Part shown: in pieces, positions 39,626 to 52,371 of the stretch
Numbering within the stretch: position 1 is the stretch's first letter
Layout: each line of letters begins with the position of its first letter
NCBI RefSeq assembly: GCF_036373705.1
Contig: NC_089869.1
Span: forward strand, 17,001,550-17,065,549
Length of the DNA stretch: 64,000 bases
Direction: 5' to 3'
Source of the DNA: Amia ocellicauda
Lineage: Eukaryota; Chordata; Actinopteri; Amiiformes; Amiidae
Program-made: the position numbers and the translations under genes
Notes under the pieces: generated by a model
Database searches by the model: none
Seen by the model: the letters and a program-made list of their open reading frames with translations, nothing else
Told to the model about the DNA's origin: nothing

Positions 39626-41690
39626 GAGGCTTCATGATTCTGGAGCTTGAAAACAAAAAGCATAATTGCAAAGTATTTTTGGGGGGGTGGTACTCTTTTG
39701 TGTAGCTACAGTGATGGCTTCACACCCCTTGTGAAATAAACATTTCCCTAGTTCATAAGATTAATATTAGCTTTAAAGGGAACTGGACCTTGATGTAATG
39801 GATTTTTTTCGTTTGTTTTCTTTGTTTGTAATTGCAGCAATAGAACCCATATGGGGTGGAAAGAAATCCATCTGGAGCCATGAAATTCTGGCTCTTATTG
39901 TAGGCCTATCCTAGAATCCAGAGTCTGTGCAATGGCCATAGAGAGCTTACTTTCTAGAGCTTGTACAAAAGATTGGGAAAACAAACCAAGGGTGTGTTTG
40001 TGGATGTCGCATAGATCGTAAGTTTATTTAGCTGCAGCTACACATATCCAGATAATTTGGTGGAGAAATGTACTTTTGGTTCAAGCAAATTAAGCGCAAT
40101 GATTACAATTACCGCACTTTAAAATATCTACTGTACTTTATTTTAGGATGACAATTCAGTGTCTGAAACTTGGTCACATTAAAGGTAAACCGGAGCTCTG
40201 ATCTTATTTACGGCATAATACCCCAATATTAAGCCATGTCAGTGCTTTCAATAACAATAACTTAGTTCAAATGGAAGGTGTATCTCTAGAAAAAGCATTT
40301 CAATTTAATTTCTTTTGTATGCAGCTGCCTTCAGTTTCTTACTCAATGTTGCTGTAGTTTACAGCAAATACATGTTTACATCAAACAGAATAAACTGTTC
40401 AACTATCAGTATTATTTTACATGGGGGTCCTTGGAAAAACATTCAGTTCTAAAGGGGATGGTGTATATTGTAAAATGCTGCAGGCAGAAGGATACAACAG
40501 AAATGTTACTTAAGAGGTGCTTTTTGAGAGTCTTTTCAACAAAAAAGGGGGTGGCATCTGTAATGGCAAGATGTGATTTATCTACGATCAGGCTAGTCTG
40601 TTTGTGGCTTAGGCTGATGGTAGTACTGAGGATGTCTGGTTTGGCTTGTACCTCGTGAATGTCCAGTGCTATGAAGGTCTTTGAAAGTTAGTAGACAGTC
40701 ACTGTCAGGTCACTCGGAGGAATTGAGTTAGTTTGCAGTTCCAATGCTATTGGGAAACTATAGCATTGGGGAATAAATAAATCTAAATTTAAAGGCACGT
40801 CTCCCACTAATTATATTGAACCATTACTTTCAAATCTGATGGAAAGAGTCTGCAAATTGGAACACCTTCATATTGTTCATCCAGGTTTGAACAAACTCTG
40901 TCAGGAAACCATGCCCACTGCCTTACTGATTTAATCCAATCTGTTCCCAGCTCTGCATTGAGTTCCATCAATGTGAGCCACTTTACCCACAGAAGTGCAA
41001 GGCAATATACAAGATGCATACTGAAAACTGCCAAACTGGACATAGTTTGCACATTTGTTGATTTGAAAGAGAAGTGGTGTTCTTACTTTATTTTGGCAGG
41101 GCCTTTTGTGTTGAATTTAGACAGATATGCCAACTAGGATTACAACTTGGCATCTCTGCTTGAAACTTTGAGACAAAAAAAGGTGCTTTATCAGTGACTG
41201 TCTTAACTGCCAGTGAGAGCTAACCTTAGCACTTACTAAACTCCACACTATGGGATCATTACATGTGTATTTCCCTCTTGGTTCTCATTGATCCAAAAGG
41301 AATGTTCATAACTTTGATATTCTTTAACATTGTGGGGGAAAGAAATTAAACTATATAAGTAGTAGTACATTGCAATGTGTGTACTTCTAGCTCCGAAATA
41401 GAATTTGGAGGTTTTCAACTAAATAAAATTGTAATTGAATTAATTACTGTTGCTCTACCTTTTGCGTTGTGGTTATTTTCCAGTGTTGACTTATTGAATT
41501 ATGAATGCCTTAAATAACTTATCGGGCACATTTTGAGGGGAATGTTTAATGCACTGTATGTATTGAAAATTAAGTATATTTTCTAAAGGGGGGAAAATAC
41601 TGTAACTGTGTTTGTTGTTTTTGTTATGATGCCACAGTAATTTATTTTTTTTCTTAATTCAAATAAAAAGAAACTGCATTATGGTTTGTC
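39626..41690 (+). other. SCD: SCD 3' UTR (probable)
   Basis: AATAAA occurs early at 39735-39740 and again at 41662-41667; the latter is followed by GT-rich sequence. SCD mRNAs are known for long 3' UTRs, so the distal site is plausible. No other gene is seen in this interval. Confidence 0.5.
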
Positions 41691-44600
41691 CAGTCTTCTT
41701 AAGCAACAAGTAAAATGTATTAACAGGTGCAATGAAATTAGTTGGTGTAAGGGTCCATTTTTTTAATTTCTATTTTTATTTTTAATGTTTTTCAATTAAT
41801 GAAAAAAAAGAGCCTGCTATTATTGGAGGGGGAGGGGGGGGTGATGTGGTACAAATGACGACGGCTTTGAAATGAGAGATTGTAAAAGTACTTTTTAAAC
41901 TTTTAATATTGGTTAGGTACTTTATTTTAATTGAAACCAGTTATATTTTAATGGTGCATCAACGTACATGAAGTTCTTGTCTTGTACGTATGACAGCCAA
42001 ACCCTTCTTATGCATAACTGGGAAAGACTAACTATAGGAGAAGGTGACATTTGTGCGTAAGTGGTAAGCAGAGAGAATTTAAACCTCAGTAATAATTAGT
42101 TTCAAATCTAGAAGAAGGACCTAATGAACCTTACAGTGCAGGGTTAACGGAGTCAAAACTGAAGACTTAATTTGGCAACTACTATCCTGACACTGTTTCC
42201 ACTTTGAATGACGTGAGAGGGCAAATGAGGAGAGTAACTGTTGAAAGCCAATATGATACTATGTGCCGGACTATGTAGTCTGCCAGCTGGAGGGGGGCGA
42301 AGACTAACTGGCACTATTAAGTGGTGAATGTTCAGTTTCATCATTTTACAAACATGGGGATTAAATATAAGCCCAGGATCCAGATTTATTGCCAAGTCTT
42401 TAACAAAATTGAGATTATTTGTGTGTGTCCTCTAATATCAATGAATCAAGCTAATAAACTATTAAAGGCATCACTATTCTCTGAGCAGAATACAGGAGAA
42501 ATATCACGTGCAGCTGTAACGGTCAGATACTATATTGAATATATTTTAAACTAAATAAAATTTGACACTGATGTCCTCAACCTGGAATGAAACCAGTCCA
42601 GAGGAATATTCCTGGTTCAGCATTCTATGACCTGCTGAAGGAGAAAGGAGAAGTTATTGGAGAGTCTGATGGTGGTCTTTTGAAAACAGAGGTGGCCTTG
42701 TTTGTATAGTACATGTTTTAAGAAGTATTGCTTGTAAATTCTTACATATCCACACACCACAATATATAGCGTTTTGCAAGAGTCCTTTGTAAAGAGTAAA
42801 TCTAAAAATGCATGCCCCGAGTCTAAATTAAAGAGCGTCTTGTGCTTTCGATTTAAATATCTCTCTTTACCTCAAGACACCGTCTGTTTTAACAGATCGA
42901 GGTTACTGAGGTTCACATGCACTGGAATCCATCTCATTGAATAACCTTTATTTACATTGCTTTTGGCAACAGGAACAGACCCATGTCAGCTGCGGCACAG
43001 TCAGTCCCCTGAATGAATCCTGAACTTGTGCAAGAATCTGGAAATGAACCAAAGGAAGTGTTTTTGGTAATGTGATGTTCTGCACATCTTAACAAAGAGG
43101 AATCTTGAATTGGACCAGAAGTGTAATACATGGAGGGTTTTGTTTTTTTTCCTTAGCACTCATATGCAAGGGTGACAAATAGGCTGGGTAGAGTTAACAT
43201 GGTGAACTTTAACAGGTTTGTGTGAGACCTAACCTACAGACAAGATACATCCTGCTCTAGAAGCGACAACCTTAAAAAATAGTCCTAAATAAAGGCTTTT
43301 GAGCCCTTTTATGTGGGATTGCGCAGACACATATCGCTTAATAGAGCAGCTGCCTGAATTGGGAGGCAGAACAACTGAACCGCTGACAGGGCAGACAGGG
43401 ACACAACAGTTGCCTTGCCATTGTGACAAGTGGGGACTAGAACTGCAGGAGCTGCCAGCACTGAGTGAGGCAGCAGCACCAAACCTGTTTCTATACAACC
43501 AGTAGAAATCCCCACGCTGTTTTCCGTTTAAAAGATAAAATGACATCATTACCTGATCATAAACTACAGTACTGGGATAATAATGAGAATAATCAAGCTA
43601 CAATCTCATTGATGTTGTTTTTTGATAAGATGAATCAGATACGATTTTTGTCTAGGTCAAACAAGTCGCGTCTTCTCTATTGTAAACAGATGGGGAAGCG
43701 CACATCACCCCTGCTTGATTTTGACTATCAGCACTGCTGTTCTGGCGCTTCGATATTCGATACCATTGTGGCGTCATTGCCAAGCCTCGTTTTGGGAAAG
43801 GCGGACATCAAAACGACGTAAATGCAATGCCTCTTTGGGGAGATTTGAAAAGACGTGTCGTGTGTGCCGGCCGTGATTCTCGCACCGATGAAGATGCCTC
43901 TCAGGACGCCCACACCTATGTGCCCAAAAATACCAGACCCCAGCGTCGGCAGTGGTTAGGGACACACCTATCTGGCGAGGCGGCGGCGCAGGCGCTCATT
44001 GGCTCTCCAGACGGTTCCTTCTCCCTGGCGTGTGCTTGCAAGTGTTACGTCAGCTCTAACTGTAAAGAGGTTACTGCAGGTCAAACCTCCCCTGGGAAGT
44101 TCACCAGCCACAACAGCTAACAACTTCTGATCACCCAGAACCAATCAGCAACTGGGTTGGTACTTGTCTGATTCACCCTGGACCAATCCAGAAGGATGCT
44201 TCTTCGTTTCAGACAGCGAGATGCGAATTCCTCTATGTAAATGAGCCTCTTCACAGCTGGCGGTTTTGGTTTGACAGGCATCCTTTCACAATAGTCTGAC
44301 ATATAATAAAATATAAAAACCTCACTGCGATCGAGCGAGCTGGACTCTTTCTGATCCAGGTGAATGCAAAGCTGAGAGAGCGCTGCACTGCACACTGCGC
44401 ATGATCTGATCACAGGCATGCGTGTTTAATAACGCAGTGGGGCAGATGGTAGTCCCCTTTCCATGTTTTGTTTCTCTGTATAACAATGTTGTAATATTCA
44501 TATTTTGTTAAACCACTCAACAGTAACAGTGGCGTAGTTAGATTTTTTTTTTTTTACCATGGGGGGATGGCAAAGATTAGAAATCCTGGGAATAACTCAT

Positions 44601-44770
44601 CTGGGAATAACTCACCCAGTGCTCAGCTTCAAGATGGGAATTTGATGGTGTTGTATGGTTGGGTAAGATTTAAATTTTTATTTTTACAACTATACACTTG
44701 TAGCATGTTTTCATCAACGTACACCAAAATACACTACGGTATATCGACATCTGCACACACATAGTCGTAT
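41691..44770. other. SCD-WNT8B intergenic, left part
   Basis: No gene is recognised. The notable part is a CpG-rich island at about 43840-44180 (listed separately). The rest is AT-rich. Confidence 0.5.
43840..44180. promoter_or_regulatory. Orphan CpG-rich island with CCAAT boxes and CRE
   Basis: CpG density is far above the surrounding sequence. Motifs include TTACGTCA (a CRE) at 44045-44052, CCAAT in AACCAATCAG and GACCAATCCAG (about 44140-44185), and an inverted CCAAT in CTCATTGGCTC (about 43995-44005). No known coding exon starts here. Open frames exist on both strands (up to 97 codons on +) but none resembles a known protein. It could be the promoter of a non-coding RNA or a regulatory island. 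Confidence 0.45.
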
Positions 44771-44771
44771 A

Positions 44772-46103
44772 CAGTTCCTTGAAAAATTCATCCCCCGACA
44801 CTTTTCCACATTTTGTTGTCTCAAATTCAGAATTTGAAACAGATTATATTACAAAGTCTACAAAGTCTTGGGCACCATGTCCAATCAAAAGAAAAAAAAA
44901 ATGCAACAGCTCTCAACAATTTACTAAAAACTAAAAACAGAAATTATCAGAGTAAAAAAGTATTCGTACCCTTTGTAATTATAAAACTAAATGTGCTCAC
45001 ATGCAATATATTACCCTGACAAGTTCCCAATTTGTTGATAGGCTCCTCCTGTTTTAAGATCATTTGCTTTCAATCCCACAGGATGGCAGAGAACTCAAAG
45101 TGAAGATGAAAGAGCATTCTAATCAAGTCGGGGATGTGATTATAGAGAAGCACAAATCTGGGGAAGGGTACAAAACCATTTCAAAGGCATTGAACATCCG
45201 CCGGAGCTCAGCACAGTCCATCGTACAGAAATGGAAAAATATTAAACCACCACCACACGGCATCAATCAGGCCACCCCTCTAAACTTAGTTGCAAGACAA
45301 GAAGGGCACTTCTTAGGGAAGCTACTGTAAGGCTGTAAGGAAGAACGTCTTGTGGTCTGATGAGACTAAAGTGAAACTTTTTGGCCTGAATGCTGAGAGG
45401 TATGTGTGTTGCACATCAAACATGGCACACCAGTAAGGTAACTGTGAAGTATGGTGGTGGTAGCATCATGTTATGATGCTTTCCAGCAGCAGGAACTGGC
45501 AACATCATCAGGATTGATGAGAGGATGAATGGTGCACAATACAGAGATGGATAGAAAGCGGCAACCTTCTGCCAAAAAACTCAAACTGTGAAGGAAGTTT
45601 GTCTTTCAACAGGACAATGATCCAAAGCACACTGCCAGAGCCACACTGGGGTGGTTTATAATGAAGAAAAGAATGTCCTTGAGTGCCCCAGTCATTGTCC
45701 TGACCTTAATCTCATTGAACACGACCTCAAGATTGCTGTCTATCACCGTTGCCCAACTAACCTGAGCCAGCTTGAGTGATTTTGCAAGGAAGAATGGACA
45801 AATATTGCTCCATCACACTGGAAAAAGTTAATAGCAACTTATCCAAAAAGATTACTGGCACTAATAGCTGCCAGAAGTGGTTGAAGCAAGTATTGACCCA
45901 GGGGGTGAATATTAAAAAAATGACATTTCAGTTTTTTCTTTTTTCTTTTCTTTTATTATTTCATTGTTTAGCACTTTCTGTCTTTTTTTTTTTGGGGGGG
46001 GAGCTCTTTGAAGAATAATCCCAATTTAATGCTTCAACCCAGGCTGTGAGACTCTTAAATGTGGAAAATGTGCTGGGGGCTGAATACTTTTTCAAGGCAC
46101 TTT
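44772..46103 (+). mobile_element. Heavily decayed Tc1-like element
   Basis: The left end CAGTTCCTTGAAAAATTC and the right end TACTTTTTCAAGGCAC are inverted repeats flanked by TA. A helix-turn-helix remnant lies at 45064-45330 (EKHKSGEGYKTISKALNI). Broken catalytic pieces follow, including a recognisable TGGTCTGATGAGAC (WSDET) and a QQDNDPKHT-like segment near 45610-45640. Many stops and frameshifts are present. Confidence 0.85.
45064..45900 (+). pseudogene. Tc1-like transposase pseudogene
   Basis: Only the N-terminal DNA-binding part remains open (to 45330). Downstream homology is split across frames with stops, so no functional protein can result. The mutational load is much higher than in the DD36E copies, so this insertion is old. 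Confidence 0.8.
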
Positions 46104-46479
46104 ATATGTAACACGGCTCATAGTGTGTATGAGTTCGTTACAGGTGACATAACCCCTCTGTAAAATCAATACAGTGATAAGGCGCCCATGTCGGGAGACC
46201 TGGTCTTTTGGCGTAACAGTAACTTTGACCCACCCGCTAATAGAAAACTACAAAACTGTACTCAGTGGCAACTTAATTTGTTGTAAGATGCTATTTTCTT
46301 CTTCTCATGAATGTAACTGCTGTTATGTACAGACTTGTAGTCTTCTATTAGAGGGTGGGTCAGAATTTTGATTTAATCCCACCCCTGGTCTTTTGACATA
46401 CTGGACTTATCACTCTCCTGGAGGAGTGTCTGTGCGGCACGATTCGAAACCCTACTGACTACATACACACACACACATA

Positions 46480-47248
46480 CACCAATCAGCCATAACATTA
46501 TGAACACCTGCCTAATATTGTGTAGGTCCCCCTTTTGCTGCCAAAACAGCCCTGACCCGTCGAGGCATGGACTCCACTAGACCTCTGAAGGTGTACTGTG
46601 GTATCTGGCACCAAGACGTTAGCAGCAGATCCTTTAAGTCCTGTAAGTTGCGAGGTGGGGCCTCCATGGATCGGACTTGTTTGTCCAGCACATCCCACAG
46701 ATGCTCGATTGGATTGAGATCTGGGGAATTTGGAGGCCAAGTCAATAACTTGAACTCGTGATTCATCAGACCAGGCCACCTTCTTCCATTGCTCCGTGGT
46801 CCAGTTCTGATGCTCACGTGCCCATTGTAGGCACTTTCGGCAGTGGACAGGGGTCAGCATGGGCACCCTGACTGGTCTGCAGCTACGCAGCCCCATACGC
46901 AACAAACTGCGACGCACTGTGTGTTCTGACACCTTTCTATCAGAACCAGCATTCACTTTTTCAGCAATTTGAGCTACAGTAGCTCATCTGTTGGATCGGA
47001 CCACACGGGCCAGCCTTCGCTCCCCACGTGCATCAGTGAGCCTTGGCCGCCCATGACCCTGTCGCCGGTCACCGCTTTTCCTTCCTTGGAGCACTTTTGA
47101 TAGGTACTGACCACTGCAGACCGGGAACACCCCACAAGAGCTGCAGTTTTGGAGATGCTCTGACCCAGTCGTCTAGCCATCACAATTTGGCCCTTGTCAA
47201 AGTCGCTCAGATCCTTACGCTTGCCCATTTGTCCTGTTATCAATTTTG
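46480..47248 (-). mobile_element. Tc1-like element (CACCRATCAGCC family), internally deleted, one end lost
   Basis: The end at 46480 begins CACCAATCAGCCATAACATT after TA and matches the ends at 55899, 56796, 52123 and 54389. The opposite terminal repeat is missing: homology stops just upstream of the transposase start near 47248. The internal deletion is the same as in the 55899-56796 copy. Confidence 0.8.
46512..47243 (-). pseudogene. Transposase pseudogene, internally deleted
   Basis: The N-terminal helix-turn-helix ([20 protein letters not shown]) and the C-terminal block ([20 protein letters not shown]) are present. The central catalytic region after WSDES, including the second Asp, is deleted, and the frame changes across the junction. 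A further break splits the N-terminal part near 46970. Confidence 0.85.
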
Positions 47249-47571
47249 GCTCATACAGGGCCTGTGTGTATCTGCCTTTCTTTCTATATCAGACACATAC
47301 ACTCAGTTCTCAAAACATTTGATTTCTCTTGCCATGACACTTTCAGGGAATGAGGGCAGCATGGCTCTATTGATAACAAACATTCTGGTTGTTTCTGAGA
47401 GTTGTCTACAATGTCACAGAAGTGGTAAGGTAAATTGTACCAAAGGGTATGACACATCTACTGATTAGCTATATTGTTGATTATTCAGTTGCCAATATTA
47501 TCTGTTAGCCTTGCATATTAATCAGTATTTTAAGCATATTCATTGATTCTTATAAATTATTCCAATATATA

Positions 47572-49385
47572 CACTACCGGTCAAATGTTTTAGAACACCT
47601 CAATTTTTCCAGTTGTTATTGAAATGTACACAGTTTCATGTCTCAATGTACTCTGAAATTAAAGCAAAGAACAAATAAACAATTGGAGATACAAAAATAA
47701 ATCATAGATTCGTTTTGTTTAACAAAATGTAACCACTTAAGCTGACAAACCCCTCTGGTACCCTTAAAAGGGCACCAAGTCCGTGTGCTTCTCTTTAATC
47801 CCATATGTACTCTTCACTGTTGTGTTCTTCGCCAAGTGTTTGGTATTCCATGAAAGCTGAGACTCTCAGCTTTCTAAAGATGTGAAGCATTCTCTGATGT
47901 GAAAAATCTGTTTCTTATACCCCCCCCGCATTTACGCCCAACCCCTTTTTTCTGAAATGGGGGGTGGGGGGACACTTGGTCTGAGTAGGAAAACAAAATC
48001 TCAGAAAATATTAACAATTATGACATATTCTGGAACCACATAGTCTACTGATCAAAACAAGACCATCCACGTTTTGGTAGAAGCAACACACACCCACAGA
48101 GAGCTCAACATGTCAAGATGGAAAACTCTGTTTACAGTGAACTAATACATTGGTTTTCAACCCATGTGCCATGAGATTTTTATCCCCTCAAAAATATTAT
48201 GTAATTTTTTTTGTCAACTTCATAAATCTTTTATCAAATCAAACGTATTCAAAGTTGTGAAAATGTAACATTTAAACATCTATACTGTAGACTTTTTAAA
48301 ATGATATATCCAACTGAAGTCGATTTCTAAACGAAAAGGAAAGGAAGGGAGAACTGCAGCAGTCAGGTCGTGCTGGTTGACTGAATGTGCACCTGCGCTG
48401 AGTTGCAGTGCTGTCAGTGGTACTGAAACGCGTTTGATTAAATGGACAGATGTTGAATTTGTTTTTATCATGCACTCTGCTTGTCCTTTTTCTAGGTTGG
48501 ACTTGTGGACGAAATATATTTTATACATATTATTTAATATGTTTGTCCTTGCCCTTTTGGTAGGCTAATTTATTTGATATGAAACTGCTTAAATTAACTG
48601 TGGATATATTTTTATCGGGCTCAGCTCAGGTGTGCATTCTGTCCTCAAACAAAACATTTCAGTTGCGGAACATTTAATCAAATAGAATAAAACAGAGAGG
48701 ATAGCATGTTTGATCCATGTGCTCTTGTTTTTCAGCAATTGTAATGCCCTTTGTTACGTTTAACCACTTATTTGAATTAACTTCTTATAAGATATTGTGA
48801 ACTGAACACATTTTGCTGTTAATTTATAGTTACTGCAAATAGTTTCTGGTCTTGGTCTGCCTGCACTAAATACATTATTTGTTTTAATTACAAATTAATT
48901 GTAATTTAGTATTTCTGTCTACTTTTTACCATACCACTAAAGGCCACTCCTTCCACTTCACACATTTGCCCTTTTAATTACTCTTCTACTGAAATTTGTA
49001 ACATGCCATGTGTATGTGATAATAGTTTTAGCAACCCGTTGCTATTCAGGTAAGACAATACCTAATAAATTAGTTTTTTTTTTTCATGTTGGTGTACCGT
49101 AAGGTTTTTGGTCTTTTTGTGCCAATTTTACATAATTTGATCTGAACTTATCTGTGTTTGATAGAATATCAAATAATATATAGTGGATTGTTTGTTAGGT
49201 TGTTCTGAACAAAACAAGCCTATTTGCAAAGAAATCCGATCGAAACAGAGTGATCTGTGACTGTCTGAGACACTTTGTTTTAACCTCTGGCAGTTTATCT
49301 CTTACCTTTGTACTATTTCAGATTATTCACTGGACTTGAACTGCTTAAATTTCAGTAAAAACTGGAAAACCTTTGACTGGTAGTG
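47572..49385. mobile_element. Decayed DNA transposon with CACTACCGGTCAAA ends
   Basis: The left end CACTACCGGTCAAATG (47572) and the right end CTTTGACTGGTAGTG (to 49385) are inverted repeats flanked by TA, giving about 1.8 kb. No open frame inside resembles a transposase. It is either non-autonomous or a decayed Tc1/mariner-type element. Confidence 0.65.
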
Positions 49386-49576
49386 TAGACTTTTTCTTTG
49401 TTCGCTTTTGAGGTCTCAGCCTATAAATAACTGCACCTATTTTATTTGGGGCCCAGAAACGTTACTGAGTCCAGGGATCCTCCATATCTGTGTCATCTGT
49501 TTCTCTATATTATTTTATTACCATTATAAAATAAAATTCATTGATTCACTGTGGTCCTGTGGATTCCTTACACATT

Positions 49577-49579
49577 CAG

Positions 49580-49628
<49 letters not shown>
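49577..49628. repeat. (CA)n(TA)n microsatellite
   Basis: About 44 bases of alternating CA, then a few TA units. Confidence 0.95.
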
Positions 49629-49876
49629 GTATACACATACACGTCCTGCATATTGTTCAGCCTTGTGAAGCATGACATTACAGTATATTGTGCATGTTGC
49701 ACAGATACATTTTATGTATAGTGTATACCTCAATTTCTTATCCAGTAATCTCTGTGGTTCTTCAGTGTTTGGTGAGTAGCTGTCTGACTTTCGTACTCTC
49801 AGCAAGGGCAGCATGGTGAGCTGTCACTGCAGTCCCTCAGCTGAAAATACAAACTTTAAGAATGTGTAATATGTTT

Positions 49877-50189
49877 GGTAAGACATGCCTGCTTAGTCAC
49901 TAGATGCCTTCGAACTTAGGGGTTAAATTAAAGATTTTAATTTGGAAAAATTACTGCTCTGAAGGAATTAGAGGACAAGCTGTAATCACTTGTCTTCCGA
50001 CCCCACAGAGAAATGTTGTCTTACTATTGGTTTAATGTATGCCAGCTTTCTCTAAGACATGTCACTAACCTCAAGAAAAACATATGTGACTTAATCCCTG
50101 GTTTCAACATCAAAACACAGTCCTTCACAAACATTGATCAGAAGGTAATTGCCCGATATAGCAAAAGTTCATTGTCAGACACTCACAAA

Positions 50190-50227
<38 letters not shown>

Positions 50228-50532
50228 GTCCCCATGAACACCAGAAAGAAAAACTGGATGTCTTTCAGCTTCAAGGTTCAGACAGTGAACTGTGATGAAC
50301 TGTTTACTACTAGATGTTTCAATTCTCGATTTGCCACAGGTCACTACTAACAGCAGTTCCACTGTGCAAGAATAATATGTTTTTCCCTGAAAACCCCCCA
50401 GCATTTTATAATAATCTCAGTACTATAATGTAAATAACTTATTTAGGTTTCAGTGTAATTAGTGGAATAAACACATATATAATGAAAGGTTAAGTTAAAA
50501 ACAAATAAATGGTAAATCAGGCTAATATATCT
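49877..50532 (+). repeat. Dispersed repeat copy A (pre-insertion version of 51723-52703)
   Basis: It aligns with 51723-52703, sharing for example AGAAATGTTGTCTTACTATT and GGTTTCAACATCAAAACACA, but with scattered differences and a 75-base gap near its start. It lacks both transposons found in copy B, keeping the uninterrupted sequence at each site. An 84-codon open frame in copy B and in its inverted duplicate is only partly kept here. No protein family is recognised. Confidence 0.85.
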
Positions 50533-50590
50533 AATTTCTTTAAGGTTTTCTTCTAAATAATTTTCTGTAAAACAATGTTGTTTTGTACGT

Positions 50591-51087
50591 AACCTTATTA
50601 GCACCACAGAGAAAAAAAGTATGACTGCGTTAATACAATAAAATATTGTGGTATTTCATAATAATTATTGTGTTAATACAAGATGATATTGCATTACTTT
50701 AAAACGTTTGTGGTAAGTTGATTGTAGGCATATATACAGTGAGGTTTACAAATATAATTATAAAAAATATGTTTGAAGCATATTTAACCATTTAACTAAA
50801 AACATTTACTGCAACTTGTAGTTTTCTTCTAATTGTGTTTATTTCAATGTTCATATCATTATATTGCACCAAGTATAATCCCCTGTCACTAAAACAGAAT
50901 AAATGTAATGTATTCTTGATCCTCCTATAGAATGATTTGAATCCCAAAGCAAACTTATTTTGTATTAATGCAATAATTATTGCGAAATAACACAATATTA
51001 TCTCCTATTTACGCAATAATTATTGTGAAGTAAAGCAATATTGTATTAACACAATAAGTTTGTTTTCTCTGTGGCGCTAATAAGCTT
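50591..51087. mobile_element. MITE-like element with about 90-bp imperfect terminal repeats
   Basis: The left end contains CTTATTAGCACCACAGAGAA and the right end its inverse, with one mismatch. Further inward both arms continue with related sequence rich in ACAATAATTATTG. It is non-coding, about 500 bp. It lies between repeat copies A and B and abuts the outer edge of the inverted duplication. Confidence 0.6.
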
Positions 51088-51220
51088 CCGTTGTTTTGGC
51101 CAATATCTTACACTGTTGTCAAAGTGATTATCGAACAAAGAAGTATGTTAATGATATACTTAGATTAGGTTATTTAAATGTTAAATTCTGAAGAGAACAC
51201 TACATCTTGATAATATATAT

Positions 51221-51659
51221 TGTGACAGCGTGCGGGGAGTGGTACAAGAAGAGACGTCATTTAGGACAACACGGTCGCCCATCTTCCCTTCTACACGCTG
51301 CATGACAGTGAAAACACTGCATCACTCACCTATCGGGCTGTGCAAAGGGCCCACACCTGTACCGCTTTAAGCGTTTGCATTAAAGCTCACCCCAAACAAA
51401 ACTCGATGCAAAGTACCTGAGGGTAAAGTGTGAAGGGTGAATAGGTGAGCGAAAGCTACTTGATGAGAGAAAATTAGAGAAAGAGACTAACTGACACCAT
51501 GGATAACAACCCATTTCTGTCTGTCAACCCCACTTGGATAACAGACCCGGACTGAACTCTGACGATGACACTGCCTAACCCCCTTAAACGACCCCATATT
51601 ACAGCAGTCCAGACCCACGACTCCTAACGGGCACAGCTACCACCCCACGCAGTGCCACA
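51221..51659. mobile_element. 439-bp MITE with TGTGRCAS ends
   Basis: The ends TGTGACAGCGTGCGGGG and CCCCACGCAGTGCCACA are imperfect inverted repeats. An 8-bp ATATATAT lies on each side; this could be an 8-bp target duplication (as for hAT) but the surrounding TA repeat makes it ambiguous. The interior is CpG-richer than the flanks and non-coding. An inverted second copy is at about 55064-55502 in the right arm. Confidence 0.6.
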
Positions 51660-51722
51660 ATATATATATCATTTCCATCACCATCATGTGTGGAAACAGT
51701 TTGAGAAATAAACAGTCTTAAT

Positions 51723-52327
51723 GGTAAGACATGCCTGCCAAATGTTGCCTGCTAGAGTTATAGCAATCAGGTGTATTAATTAAGTCATGATTGCTTAGTC
51801 ACTGGACACCTTCAGATTTAGAGGTCAAGTTAAAGGTGTTCATTTGGAAAAATTACTGCTCTGAAGGAATTAGAAGACAAGCTGTAATCAGTTGTCTTCC
51901 GACCCCACAGAGAAATGTTGTCTTACTATTGGTTTAATGTATACCAGCTTTCCCTAAGGCATGTCACTAACATCAAGAAAAACATATTTGACTTAATCCC
52001 TGGTTTCAACATCAAAACACAGTCCTTCACAAACATTGATCAGAAGGTAATTGCCCGATATAGCAAAAGTTCATTGTCAGACACTCACAAAATAAATAGG
52101 ATTTTATTTGCATATATATATACACCGATCAGCCATAACATTATGACCACTGACAGGTCAAGTGAATAACACTGATAATCTCGTTATCATGGCACCTGTC
52201 AGTGGGTGGGATATATTAGGCAGCAAGTGAACATTTTGTCCATGCCTCGACGGGTCAGGGCTGTTTTGGTGGCAAAAGGGGGACCTACACAATATTAGGC
52301 AGGTGGTCATAATGTTATGGCTCATCG

Positions 52328-52371
<44 letters not shown>

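Noticed and set aside
51915-52169. 84-codon open frame repeated at 54550-54804 and partly at 50013-50237
   Set aside because: Its repetition is explained by the duplicated repeat unit; the product has no known domain and runs into the MITE, so it is not treated as a gene.
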